Origin: Gelatoporia subvermispora B
Lineage: Eukaryota > Basidiomycota > Agaricomycetes > Polyporales > Gelatoporiaceae
Direction of reading: 5' to 3'
NCBI GenBank assembly: GCA_000320605.2
Contig: KB445806.1
Span: 398,807-410,752, forward strand
Length of the DNA stretch: 11,946 nt
The notes below the pieces were generated by a model. That model did no database searches. It worked only from the letters and a program-made list of their open reading frames with translations, and was not told where the DNA came from. The first letter of the stretch is position 1. Every line of letters begins with the position of its first letter. Positions 1 to 8,289 of the stretch are shown piece by piece. Both the position numbers and the translations under genes were made by a program.

Positions 1-250
1 ACAATGTGGTTCACATTGTGATATATATGGTACAATGTGGCTCACATTATTGATAATGTTCACAATGTGGTTCACATTGTACTGGCTGTGTACAATATAG
101 ATCCTATAATAGGTGCATATTGTAAACATTATAGGCAATATGACCCATATTATGGAGCTATATTGTATACAATATGGTCCGCATTATCTACAATATTACA
201 ATATGTCTCACATTGTAGTGCACTTTTGGTACAATGTGCCTCACATTGTA
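1..250. repeat. Array of imperfect 19-bp palindromes, period about 30 bp
   Basis: The unit is an 8-bp inverted repeat, ACAATGTG / CACATTGT, around a 3-nt centre. Clear copies begin at 1, 32, 62, 92, 135, 169, 198 and 231; those at 1, 62 and 231 keep perfect or near-perfect arms, while those at 92, 135 and 169 have drifted to ATAT-rich forms. Start-to-start spacing is 29 to 43 bp, mostly 30 to 34; the 43-bp gap may hide one decayed copy near 114-132. The first copy starts at base 1, so the array probably continues outside the window. Linkers are AT-rich and not conserved, so this is not a CRISPR array. Reading frames through it are products of the repeat. Function unknown; it could be a minisatellite, a hairpin-rich transposon end or a protein-binding array. 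Confidence 0.85.
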
Positions 251-452
251 ATCACTAACCTTATCTCTGAGTCATCACAGATACATACATGCCTGATTAT
301 TGTTGTTTCTGGTAAGCTCATATTCAATATCATTGTCCACGGATTTGCAGTTGCCATCACCCTCATCATGCCTGCAGCTCCCTCCCCTCATACCTTTCTT
401 TTTAGCCCATGTGATAAACTCTCACAATATAAGGTTCTTTAACTCTGGAGCC

Positions 453-863
453 CTATAAATATAAACATATAACCGCAACCTTAAGCACAGCATAAGAAAC
501 ATGGGCTTTAAGCGGGGATTTGGTTATATAATTGGTAATATACATAAGTACCGCATGTGCATCTTGCTTGTCCATATTACATCTCATAGCCTGAATGATA
601 GTATCGTTGAAGCTGTCGATTAAGCCATTTATATAGTAAAGACAAATTTGACCAGTATCAGAGTTGATTGTGCTCATCAGACAAGTGTTTCCCTTGTTAA
701 AGCTGAACCAACACTCTTTGGTGTGGCCCTTCCCCTTCCAGTGCTTATAACAGGTGCTTGGATCAACACATTTTTGACAAGCAGAGACCACATAGTACGA
801 ATCAGCCATGTGCAGGGTAGCAGGGGCAGAATCAGAAAGCTGCTTGGGATTTGCACCTTTCAT
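453..863 (-). pseudogene. Helitron Rep C-terminal block (CYKHWKGKGHTKECWF...ITNYITK)
   Basis: The longest intact piece of the fossil: 136 codons without a stop. Recognisable in order are CSMKGANP at the start, CYKHWKGKGHTKECWF (a Cys/His cluster), TGQICLYYINGLIDSFN, IIQAMRCNMD and YITNYITKSPLKAHVSY. In basidiomycete Helitron proteins these lie between the HUH motif and the helicase. A few residues are missing between NMDKQD and AVLMYIT, where relatives have a short GSG-like insert. The frame ends at a stop directly after KVAVICLYL, and sequence below 453 does not continue the family. The long clean frame inside an otherwise wrecked element may be chance or less decay. Confidence 0.85.
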
Positions 864-906
864 AGAACAAAAGGGAGGCTGTCATACATTGGGCTTCTCA
901 ACATTG

Positions 907-1423
907 TCAGGAAAGCTTAAAAGCAAGTAAGGTCTTAATAAATACTTATGTGTAAATATTGAGAAACCTAGCAGCAACTACCAGATTGCGAGCAATGAGG
1001 ATAGACTGATCCTAGTGATTAGGTATATTCCCAGGCAACAAAGTGTCAATATCCATATCCTGATATAACAGAAATTTCACCAAAGCATTATAAATGTCTG
1101 CTGAATTTATTATCACATAAAAACTCGGCATGCTGTGATAAAGCATCAGCCCCCTAATCTCATTTCACATGACAATGCGTGCAAATGAGAAGCCTTGCAC
1201 GTCGCAGGTAATGAGCTTAACCTCCCGCACCAATTTGAGCACTTTATAGTCTTTCTCTGTAGTGGTCTTCAAAGTTTCTGCGTTGATGAGTCTTTCACAT
1301 CCTGTGTTATAACCTCCTGGGAAATACTTGTAAAGGCATTTGCGATGTGATGAAAGGACTCCTTTTAAGACCACAAAGGCTCAATTTGAGTAATGCAATA
1401 CATTGCTAGAGGATGTTGAACAC
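907..1423 (-). pseudogene. Helitron Rep core (Helitron_like_N), multiple stops
   Basis: A short block beginning VFNIL (1423 downwards) ends at TAG. After a frameshift, a frame from 1374 reads YKVLKLVREVKLITCDVQGF and then FARIVM. A TGA (1167-1165) sits where the family has Arg in M-R-N-E-I-R. The same frame continues with NEIRGLMLYHSMPSFYVIIN, SADIYNALVKFL and DMDIDTLLPGNIPN, then TAG (1014-1012), DQSILIARNLVVAARFLNIY, TAA (948-946) and VFIKTLLAF, ending at TGA (909-907). These segments follow the family order closely, including the [I/V]TIN.AD.YN region of Rep. The central HUH-type His pair (a ..LHCHMLVW-like stretch in relatives) should follow but is missing, so an internal deletion between about 910 and 875 has removed the metal site. 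Confidence 0.88.
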
Positions 1424-1508
1424 TGTAAATATAAATAAATACTGTTCTGAAATTTACTATCTTTCAAGTTGAATAAATGCTTGCAATAATGTTTGAACAA
1501 TAGCCTGG

Positions 1509-1751
1509 TCAACTGGGTTCAGTCCTGTAACCTCTCTGTGCTATAAGGGAACAAGGTAGGGTACACCAAGGGCAATAATATAGGATTAAAAAACTGTTCA
1601 CTGGAGTAAGTTTGTGTACCATGAGAACAAAGCCTGTATGCCTTTGTTTTATATGGCACAGTACAGCCACTCTAAGTTTGTTTGCAAGAGCACAATTGAC
1701 TACATTTGTGATTACTACAGACAACAGCATTTCATTGGACAACACTTGCAT
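1509..1751 (-). pseudogene. Helitron pre-Rep segment with YPTLFPY motif, frameshifted
   Basis: The first part reads SVVITNVVNCALANKLRVAV followed by a HIKQ run and TPVN, the pattern that precedes Rep in basidiomycete Helitron polyproteins. At about 1597 the coding sense moves to another frame, which gives FFNPILLPLVYPTLFPY (1596 downwards), the strongly conserved motif expected directly after the PVNEF-like sequence, and ends at a TGA (1521-1519). After that stop the same frame continues with a TQLTRLLFKHYCKHLFNL-like run down to about 1470, again as expected for the family. One frameshift and at least one nonsense codon break this part. Confidence 0.75.
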
Positions 1752-2198
1752 GGGAGGATCTGAGTGCCATTGTTATTTTGTTTCTATCATAGGAGGACAT
1801 TAAAGCCAATTGCACAGCTGAAGGGTCATCCCACTCTACATGATATGTGGTATAGCAGTATCTTGTTCTCAGGCAAAGCCTACAATGATGTTTTACAAGT
1901 GCACATTCTGACATAAGGAATTGCTATATTTCAGCCATTTGACTGCTTCTCAGACCTTTTTGTGTCTGACTGCCAGAGGTTTGGCCATTAAGAGAACCCA
2001 TTTGTAGAGCGGCATCACACTGTCTACAAATACTACACAAATGGGCATCAAGATGTCAGTCATAGATAGTGGAAGAACATCCATGAGAGATTCAGGGCAT
2101 TGGGGTGAATAACGACATGCTCTCTCAAAGTGTACTGTATGTTTGGGAGAGTTCCCTCCTAATTATCCTTTTGGAGTTATATAATTCAGCTTTTGGCT

Positions 2199-2564
2199 CT
2201 AACTGTAAGTGATCAGAGCTTCCTTAATAGGATTAAATCCTGCAAAGCATATGAACCTGGCCCGCAATACAGCCCCGTTGGCTACCACAAGGCCAGGTAA
2301 CTTATTCCATTGCAAATAGTGGAAACAACCTAGGCACAATTGGGCCTCACTTTCCAGAAAATTCAAATCTCCTACAATCCCTTCAGAATCAAGCATGGCT
2401 TCCTTAAGCAGCCTACTGGTCAACATCAGATATTGTAATAAACTTATCTGACATTTAAAATGGGTCAATGACTGTCCTCCGCTCTCACAGATGTAATGAC
2501 AAGACAGGGAAAGGGACAAATAGCAGCCTTCATTTGCCAGGTGGATGCAAATGAGGTGTTTCAA
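2199..2564 (-). pseudogene. Helitron N-terminal (DUF6570-like) fragment
   Basis: An open frame of about 120 codons. Its second half carries an acidic stretch, then C-x2-C (CLGCFHYL), followed by WNKLPGLVVANG. This matches the pattern in the N-terminal DUF6570 region of fungal Helitron proteins, where a Cys pair precedes a short K-x-P-x-x-ALAN-type motif. The first half (Cys/His/Ser-rich, MKHLICIHLANEGC) is not recognised. The frame ends at ITYS and the next expected segment is degenerate. A 60-codon frame at 1732-1914 containing LMSSYDRN lies in the right place for the linker before the next block, but is too decayed to assign. The match is modest; position and strand relative to the stronger downstream blocks support it. 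Confidence 0.55.
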
Positions 2565-3029
2565 TTGCTCCTGGGTACACAGTTAAGTCATGTGAGCAGG
2601 CAAGTGCCAGAAGCTTCTTGCAACTGTGAGTGTCAACGGTGTCAACTGTGTCGTCCTCAAGTGACAGGCCAGCAGCAGCCTAATAGATAGGCTTCAAAGT
2701 GTCCACAATATTAAGATAAAAATCATCAGCTCTAGGGAGAACATGAAGATCCGTTGCCCATTGCTATGCATAGAGCACGCATGATATCCCTTTTCACAGT
2801 TTCACTCTCACAATAACTCAAGATCAGAGAGCATAAACAAGACACATGCTCTTGCATCTCACGACACAGTCCATACATCATGTGATAACTAGATTGCGAG
2901 AACAAAAGGCAGCCTTCCAACAACACATGTCATGCAAAAGCTGTATGCAAAACAGATACAAGGTGTAAGGGTACACTAATACCATGGGCTCTAAGATGCC
3001 ACAAGGTGACATGAATTGCATGCGCAGGC
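2565..3029. other. No gene recognised; probable decayed Helitron flank
   Basis: Only short frames occur. On the minus strand the sequence next to the DUF6570-like block should encode the Helitron N-terminus, but no family motif is visible. A 64-codon minus frame at 2732-2926 has several Cys residues and no recognised pattern. I see no repeat, RNA gene or splice-bounded exon here. Confidence 0.5.
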
Positions 3030-3602
3030 TTATAAAACGGAGGCTAATGCAGCTAAGAACTGACCACAGTCAGCTTCTGCCTCTAAGAGTTCATCAGACA
3101 AGGGCAAATCAGAGGTGCCCCACAAACTGCTATGAATGTGTGCGGTGAGTAGACCGCAGCCATTAACACCAGCTCCCTGTTGCCTACATATCACGAGTGG
3201 GGGCTTAGACCTCTTAACTGAACTTGAACACTCATTGCCACAAGACAACCAGTGTGATTCAGACACTACTTGGGGGACTAGGCATAACAGTCAGTAAGAG
3301 GTCTTACTGCCATGGGGGCCATTCTAGGTGCAGATATGACAGCCAAAGCAGCTCCCTCATCTGAACTACTATCACTACTGCTCACAATCTTATAATGGTA
3401 ATGTGGTGCAACTGCAAAAGAACATTGCTCGACGTGGTATCTGTAAACTGGTACTGTCCAATGACTCACTTCGATCATGTTGGCATTCCCTGTCTCTGTC
3501 AGTGCTTGCATCACTGTAGCTGGTAACAACATCACACCTATGAATAGTTAGGAAGGGATATGCCACAGCGATGATGTTGGCGGCGATGTAGATTTGAACC
3601 AT
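3030..3602 (-). pseudogene. Possible decayed coding region, Ser/Asp-rich, unknown
   Basis: Overlapping minus frames suggest a degraded gene. An ATG at 3602-3600 lies in a very good context (CACCATGG) and begins MVQIYIAANIIAVAYPFLTI. The likely coding sense then moves to a second frame (3535-3278) with NANMIEVSHWTVPVYRYHVE and a low-complexity SSSDSSSDEG stretch, which stops at TAG (3280-3278). A third frame (3266-3030) continues with SESHWLSCGNECSSSV and ends PLSDELLEAEADCGQ before LAALASVL and a stop. No domain is recognised. The evidence is protein-like composition and a good start context only. A weak donor at the end of the first segment could mean splicing rather than frameshift. It could belong to the neighbouring Helitron or be unrelated. 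Confidence 0.3.
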
Positions 3603-5178
3603 GGTGCTTGCTGCTAAGGCAAGTGTAACAAAACTGTGTCAAGAACACAAAGGTACATTACACATATGCATCTTGTGCACTCATGATGTGAGAAGCTATT
3701 TGTTTGCAGGGTGCTGAGAGCTTAGCACTTGCTCTTCTAAGATAGTGCATGTATCTATGAGGTCTACTTAGGAGAACATTTCAGAACACTTAAAACAGTA
3801 AATACTTTGCACAATCACATAGGCATGTCTATATTGTGCTCTTTACACAACTCTGGATTGACTGGGTAACACATACTGCTAATCCTAACACAAATGTGGG
3901 CATGCAAATATGGTGAACAAACAAACACTCACATCCTTCACAGATCAAATATGTAAGTACATGTAAATACACAGGTCATTAAATGTGAGTCATATACATC
4001 AATTTTTCCTGCCATTGCCATCTCTTCCAGCTGCTATGTAGCTATGGCTAAAGCACTAGATGGTAAAAGATATTCCCACAGAGACGTGCACCAACCACTA
4101 CATGCCTTTTCTTTTCTCCACCATATCATAGTCATCTTGCATGTTATCACAGTATAATGTTTTCTTTTCATGGCTATTCTATACATTAACATGGACAAAT
4201 CTCTAAACCATTGGGCACGCATGAGACATGCTGGCCCCTGGTTTTAAATTCATTGCATCCTGCCTCTCATTGCCGGACAGAAAGTAGAAGCCTTCATATC
4301 AAATCCTTTGTCATGATATTTTTTAATGTATTATCTTAATGCTTCTGCGCCTGTACCTGCAATTAACTTGTTTGGATGTAGCAACTCAATATGAGCTGTG
4401 GGTAGGTGCAGCAAAGGTTTTCTGTTACTAAGAATAGCACAGAAGGAGTTTCTCAGGATAAAGGCACCAGTTTTTAGACACAGTTCAATTGGCTCTCAAT
4501 AAGATCAACCTGCTGATCCGCTCTTTTTAGTTATACCGCATAACAGATGGCCCTATTATAATTGGCAATGTCCTTGTTACTCGTAATAAAGATATATCCT
4601 TCTACCATGAAGATATATAAAACTAGGGGTTGAAGTTGTCTGTATGGCACATAAATATTGATTCTTCAGTATACTGCCGCTGCAATTCTGGCTTATGCTA
4701 TCAAAAGTGGCATCTAGGTCAAGTCTATCATGTACCCAGTAGATCGAAGATACCATGCTATTTTCATGGATGGTAGGTGTAACATGGTCAGCGTAGATAG
4801 GTTTCTATGATGCATATAAGCGGCCTCAGTATGGGCTGAGTTCCCCAGTGACTCACATCAGACTCTAGGTAAGCAGCACTTCTAGTGTTGGCAATGTACA
4901 GTGACTCACACAGGATTCTAGATGGTCTTGTAGTGTGAATGTGTGGCTAAAACCTTTGTGCACCAGCCCACAACAAAAAGAGTGTTATTTGCAGGTGGGA
5001 CCAGTATACACAAACAGTCGGACTTTCACAGAGTGTATCTATAAAGACTACAACACTGTGCTCCTTGTGCCGGCTATTCATACATATAATAATGTGAATA
5101 AACAACAAACAAAAGTGTGAAAAATAGAAGCTAAATTCAAAGCTCTTGAAACAAGAACTTATCCCAGGATCTATTTCC
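3603..5178. other. About 1.6 kb with no gene recognised
   Basis: AT-rich sequence without a convincing exon on either strand. The only frames over 60 codons, minus 4034-4222 and plus 4935-5120, have no recognised motif and no splice or start support. On the minus strand near 4530-4690 a run reading FITSNKDIANYNRAICYAV, a TAA, then LKRADQQVDLIESQL looks faintly like a decayed helical protein, but I cannot name it. A short direct repeat occurs at 4846-4921. Confidence 0.5.
4846..4921. repeat. Imperfect 23-bp direct repeat pair
   Basis: Copies at 4846-4868 and 4899-4921 both begin CAGTGACTCACA and end TCTAG, agreeing at 19 of 23 positions, with starts 53 bp apart. No coding role is apparent. 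It may be the remnant of a short tandem duplication or a regulatory repeat. Confidence 0.6.
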
Positions 5179-5334
5179 CTATTCTGAGGGAGGCAACTGG
5201 CGTTGGGCAGTTACAACAGTGTGAATGACATGCTTCAGAGTAAATGCTTTAGTGGGTTTCCTTTTGATGCTGACCTGGCATGCTGGACATGTGTACTTAG
5301 CCAGTGGATGTTGTGTATGGTGCGCAGTAAGCAT
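5179..5334 (-). pseudogene. RING-type zinc-finger C-terminal fragment
   Basis: A 51-codon frame starts at ATG 5334-5332 (MLTAHHTQHPLAKYTCPACQ), continues through KRKPTKAFTLKHVIHTVV and ends QRQLPPSE at TAG 5181-5179. The Y-T-C-P-x-C pair followed by xxPxxxFxLKxxVxxV closely resembles the last zinc-ligand pair and following tail of basidiomycete C3HC4 RING proteins, which act as E3 ubiquitin ligases. The preceding zinc ligands (C-x2-C, C-x-H, C-x2-C) are not found upstream, so a complete RING cannot form and ligase activity is unlikely. It lies one frame away from the upstream Cys-rich gene, directly after that gene's last recognisable exon. Either it was the end of that protein before a frameshift, or it came from another gene. 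Identification of the tail is from family memory. Confidence 0.6.
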
Positions 5335-6049
5335 TCAGAGTTATGCAGTGCATTAAATAAGTCGACCTCAAAGAGCCGGAATGGGAACAGGGCCTTGGCT
5401 TTGCCCTCCAGTGCATCAGCGACGAGCTGAACCTCATCTGCCTGCCATGTGAACCAGGCATTGAAGGTTTCATAGCACTGTTGCTTGTGCCCAGACTGAT
5501 CCTGCTACCTCTGCACCTCCAAGGTACACCCCACTCCTTGTATATGAGGCCAGCCCACTTGGCTCTCCAAGCCAAGAAGAACACAAAACGTTCTGTAAGG
5601 ATGATATCAGAGGCTTGTGCAAGCTGCAGTGGGAGGAACAATGATACACTTACTTTGCCGGATGTTACTGTTAATCAGAGGTACCAGGGCAGATAAATTT
5701 AGGGTGCCTACATGAAAGTCTGCGAATAAATGAGTCAGGAACATATCAAGCAGTTATGAATTCTGGATGACTTACTTAGACCCTCTGGCTGGGTAATGAA
5801 GCAATAGGTCTCAGAGCAGCTGCACGGCATGGCAGCATCACATCTAAAGGTGCAGCGGCCTAAATAGCAGGGGCAAACCATTGTTAGATAACGACGACAA
5901 CAATGACAGAGTAATAACAACATACTGGAAGGAGGGGGGCCCGTGATCACCATCCGGTAGACATCTGGTTTGTTGACGGCCTTGAAGTAGACTCAGAGAT
6001 ACTGACTCATTTTCGAGACAGATGGACTGGGGTTTACTGGAGCCGGGCA
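5335..6049 (-). pseudogene. Multi-exon Cys-rich gene of unknown family, broken
   Basis: Four exons fit on the minus strand. Exon A (to 5926) ends VYFKAVNKPDVYRMVITGPP-PS. A 66-nt intron follows (5925-5860; GTATGT donor, CTAAC branch, TTTAG). Exon B (5859-5776) is Cys-rich: RCTFRCDAAMPCSCSETYC. Intron 5775-5720 (GTAAGT, CTGAC, GCAG). Exon C (5719-5654) reads FHVGTLNLSALVPLINSNIR. Intron 5653-5593 (GTAAGT, CTGAT, ACAG). Exon D (from 5592) reads FVFFLAWRAKWAGLIYKEWG, then needs a frameshift near 5500 to continue as CYETFNAWFTWQADEVQLVA and GKAKALFPFRLFEVDLFNAL. All three junctions keep phase, which strongly supports real introns. Breaks: TGA at 5995-5993 in exon A, unless translation starts at the in-frame ATG 5953-5951, and the exon D frameshift. 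I cannot name the family; a Cys cluster followed by helical segments is all that is visible. Confidence 0.72.
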
Positions 6050-6226
6050 CTGCATGTCAGGGTTATGGGGCCCACTTTTGGCATCCTAGGGTCAGTCCAG
6101 GGTAGGCTCCTGGCTGAATTTTTGTCAGTGCGCAGGGCCTGGGCACAGGACACGCATACCATCCCTGTAGGCTGGCGCATTTGGGAGACTCTGGAGCTTA
6201 TGGCAGACTTTGTTGTGGGTCTCAGT

Positions 6227-6516
6227 GGCTGACTTGGTCTGCCACGCCCACACCTGCCTGCGTTGCTGGTGGGCCAGGGTCACCATGATCCACCAGCACC
6301 TTAGTGGCAGACTCGGTCTGTCACCCGCACACTCTTGGGGTCTGCCACACACACTCCAGCTTGAAAGCAATACTGACTACATACATGAGAGTGCGGCGGC
6401 GGACTTAGTCCGCCATGCGCATACCTGCATGGCTTGCGAACTTTTTTAGCTGTACGCACAATCTATCTTCACTACACAGTACATACATGAGAGCTCAGCA
6501 GCGGACTTAGTCTGCC
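6227..6516. repeat. Four copies of a 17-bp palindrome (GGCGGACTTAGTCCGCC type)
   Basis: Copies lie at 6227-6243, 6306-6322, 6398-6414 and 6500-6516, with starts 79, 92 and 102 bp apart. The third is a perfect 8-bp inverted repeat around one base; the others differ at one to three positions. A possible half copy starts near 6202. Copies three and four are each preceded by the same 13 bp (ACATACATGAGAG, at 6379 and 6481), so at least that pair is a duplicated unit of about 102 bp. The cluster sits upstream of the Cys-rich minus-strand gene and downstream of the acidic minus-strand gene, so it could be upstream regulatory sequence or a decayed tandem repeat. No coding function is seen between 6061 and 6716. 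Confidence 0.8.
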
Positions 6517-6716
6517 ATATGTGCATTCACCTGCTCACAGACTTGTTTTGCCATAAAATAGATACATGTGGGGAGTGTGCTACTGGTCAATTCACAGACA
6601 CTTTACACTGTTCAAACAAAAACACCGCCCTGCAGTCAAAAGCCTACAATGGCGCAAAAGCTATATATACAGGACTTGTCAGCGCTGGGTGAATCTACAC
6701 ATTGGGTACACCTTAC

Positions 6717-7412
6717 TTAACTCATCACTAAATTGAATCCAGTTAACTGATGGTGAATGCCCCAGAGTTTCTCCAGGACCAGCTTAAGGAGTTTGTTTGT
6801 TGTCAACTCTGGCTGAGGCTCACTGGACGTGTCCAGTCATAAGCGCTTTGCACTGTGCAAATCATGTGTCACACGTATAGGAGCAAAGCTGGCGTAGGGG
6901 TCTACTTACCTCACGTCCATGGTGTCTTCCACCTCTGCCACTCGCTTCATGCTCATGGCTGGTCCTTGTGCCGGTGCTTCCACCACCGCCTGCTTGTTGG
7001 ACTCCAGTACCGACTCTGGTGGCGCCTGCACAACACTGCTCTTAGCCAGCATTTTGCCAGCACCTATACCCGCCTGTTGCTTCTCCGGCTCCGGAGTCCT
7101 GGAGTTGGACCTTTCACCCTCGTTCATCCCCGCCTCCAGAGACCCGATGTCCAATCCCTCACCCTCCGGTTCCCTGGGCGCACCGGTCATAATGCCTTCC
7201 ATCTTGTCATTTCCGGATGCAGTCGACTTGCTACTGTTGACGTTACTGGCTGCGGGGGTCTGGTTGTCGTCCATCTCTGGCTTTGATGGCTCTGGGTCTT
7301 CCTCTTCACTGGGTGCTGCGAACAATGCCTTGAGATTGCGCGCCTGCTCCAAGAGGTCAGGGAAGTCCCTGTAGTCGTCACGGTCTATTCCATCAAAGTT
7401 GAGGGTGTCCAT
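6717..7412 (-). CDS. Acidic two-exon protein, 202 aa, unknown function
   Basis: Exon 1 runs 7412-6910 and exon 2 6822-6717, giving 609 nt, an exact multiple of three. The ATG 7412-7410 has A at -3 and G at +4. The N-terminus, MDTLNFDGIDRDDYRDFPDL followed by LEQARNLKALF, looks helical. A long acidic, Ser/Pro/Glu-rich disordered stretch follows (about residues 35-160: EEEDPEPSKPEMDD, PREPEGEGLD, SRTPEPEKQQ). The intron (6909-6823, 87 nt) has a canonical GTAAGT donor and a CAG acceptor. Exon 2 gives a short amphipathic helix, ELTTNKLLKLVLEKLWGIHH, then TAA. Without splicing the frame stops within two bases of the donor. No frameshift or stop is needed, making this the best intact gene here. Low complexity plus terminal helices suggests an adaptor or gag-like scaffold, but that is inference. 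Confidence 0.68.
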
Positions 7413-7645
7413 TATGAAGTGAGTGGGTGTTGGAGTGAGTAGGTGTATGTAGATGATAAGGATTGGAAGACAAGGCTCGAAAAATCCAGCTTGGTTAGCC
7501 ATGGCGGGCGCGCCCTGAATGTTCAACAATCCCAGCTGTATGATCAGATTCAATTGCCATCACAGTCAAGTGATTGCCAAGGATATATCGATATTCTGGG
7601 TACAGAAACGGACATGTCATCATACTGATGTCCCTGAGGTCCGGA

Positions 7646-7651
7646 CTTATA
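7646..7651 (-). promoter_or_regulatory. Possible TATA box for the acidic gene
   Basis: The minus strand reads GGGATATAAGTCCGG. The TATAAG core lies about 234 nt before the start codon of the acidic gene, which would imply a 5' leader of roughly 200 nt. No other promoter element can be argued. Apart from this, 7413-7948 holds only unsupported frames. Confidence 0.25.
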
Positions 7652-7948
7652 TCCCAGGTTTCGGTGTGAAGGCATTGAGACACCTTTCCTAAGGTGACAG
7701 GACTCGGACTTTGGTTGTGAAAGCCATTGCAGAGTGGCTGCACCTGACTCCTAGACAGCTTGGTCATACTCTGGGTGATCACTTAGCTGTTTCACAAAAA
7801 TGGTCATAAACCAGTGCTGCAGATATGTATAACAAAATGTGTGACCACAATGTAGGCTGTGTGACAGATGGCTCATAAGCAACCTGCAATGTGGATCTCA
7901 ACATGGGACTTACATGTACAGGTCCCACATTATGTCTGTGCAAATATC

Positions 7949-8105
7949 ACAAGATAGGTTTTTCACAATAGAGGCAACAAACTAGATGACATGTGAGTAC
8001 ACCAATAGAAGAACGATGATAACACTGAGGGCAATAATTTGTTTTATATTGCTCTTCTTGTGAATGAGCAAGAGACTCCTTGAGACTTTGTATTCCTGCT
8101 TTCAT
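7949..8105 (-). CDS. Cys-rich, zinc-ribbon-like coding fragment
   Basis: From an ATG at 8105-8103 the frame reads MKAGIQSLKESLAHSQEEQY, then a Cys cluster: NYCPQCYHRSSIGVLTCHLV followed by CCLYCEKPIL and a stop. The spacing C-x2-C-x11-C-x3-CC-x2-C could bind zinc. The frame is open upstream to about 8159. The helix before the cluster would follow naturally from the helical end of the exon at 8290-8442, so these may be exons of one gene, but I found no splice pair that joins them in this phase. An alternative acceptor (GCAG at about 8100) would put the region in another frame, with a hydrophobic segment instead of the Cys cluster. Confidence 0.4.
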
Positions 8106-8289
8106 TTGAAGTTTAATACACAAAGTTGAATACACAATGCATAGGAAGACACAAAACACCAGTAGTTAGTTAGTCTTACCAAGTCACAGAAATAGTGACC
8201 AGACATACTTGCTGCAATTCCTGATCAAGAGACTGGATTTCCTCAAAGTGAGAGCAGCCGTCGTAAAGAACATATGAGCATGAATATAC

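Larger units (their letters stand above)
453..2564 (-). mobile_element. Fossil Helitron (Rep part of the Rep-helicase polyprotein), truncated
   Basis: Read on the minus strand from high to low coordinates, successive blocks resemble consecutive parts of basidiomycete Helitron proteins: a Cys-containing DUF6570-like block (2199-2564), the pre-Rep segment (1509-1751) with a YPTLFPY motif, the Helitron_like_N core (907-1423) and a further Helitron_like_N block (453-863) ending near ITNYITK. The order is right, but the frame changes several times and there are in-frame TGA, TAG and TAA codons, so it cannot encode a working protein. The PIF1-type helicase expected next, below 453, is absent; an unrelated palindrome array lies there. 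Neither the terminal TC/CTRR ends nor the 3' hairpin could be placed, so true borders are unknown. Identification is from remembered family features, not a search. Confidence 0.85.

Noticed and set aside
1..250. CRISPR-like array
   Set aside because: The repeat is a short drifting palindrome, the linkers are about 11 bp, and the context is eukaryotic with no cas genes.
3590..3602. Possible tRNA B box (GGTTCAAATC on the minus strand)
   Set aside because: No A box or cloverleaf can be drawn around it, and the same bases lie at an ATG in a good start context.
4034..4222. Frame containing LSMLMYRIAMKRKHY, recalling the end of some hAT transposases
   Set aside because: Only a few residues are similar, no catalytic or dimerisation motif is present, and nothing nearby supports a hAT element.
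4520..4930. Decayed retrotransposon polymerase on the minus strand
   Set aside because: The short protein-like runs could not be matched to any RT, RNase H or integrase motif such as YxDD or DDE.
5203..5696. Plus-strand frames of 71 and 75 codons
   Set aside because: They are antisense to the spliced Cys-rich gene and RING tail, which have stronger support.
6125..6449. Overlapping frames on both strands rich in Cys, His and Trp
   Set aside because: They follow from the GC-rich palindrome repeats and have no start, splice or motif support.
6661..6671. TATA-like sequence (CTATATATAC) near 6665
   Set aside because: No gene start lies downstream on the plus strand, and on the minus strand it falls after the end of the acidic gene.
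6919..7374. 151-codon plus-strand frame rich in Ser, Leu and Gly
   Set aside because: It is the antisense shadow of the acidic Ser/Pro/Glu-rich exon, which has a good start, canonical donor and a phase-matched second exon.
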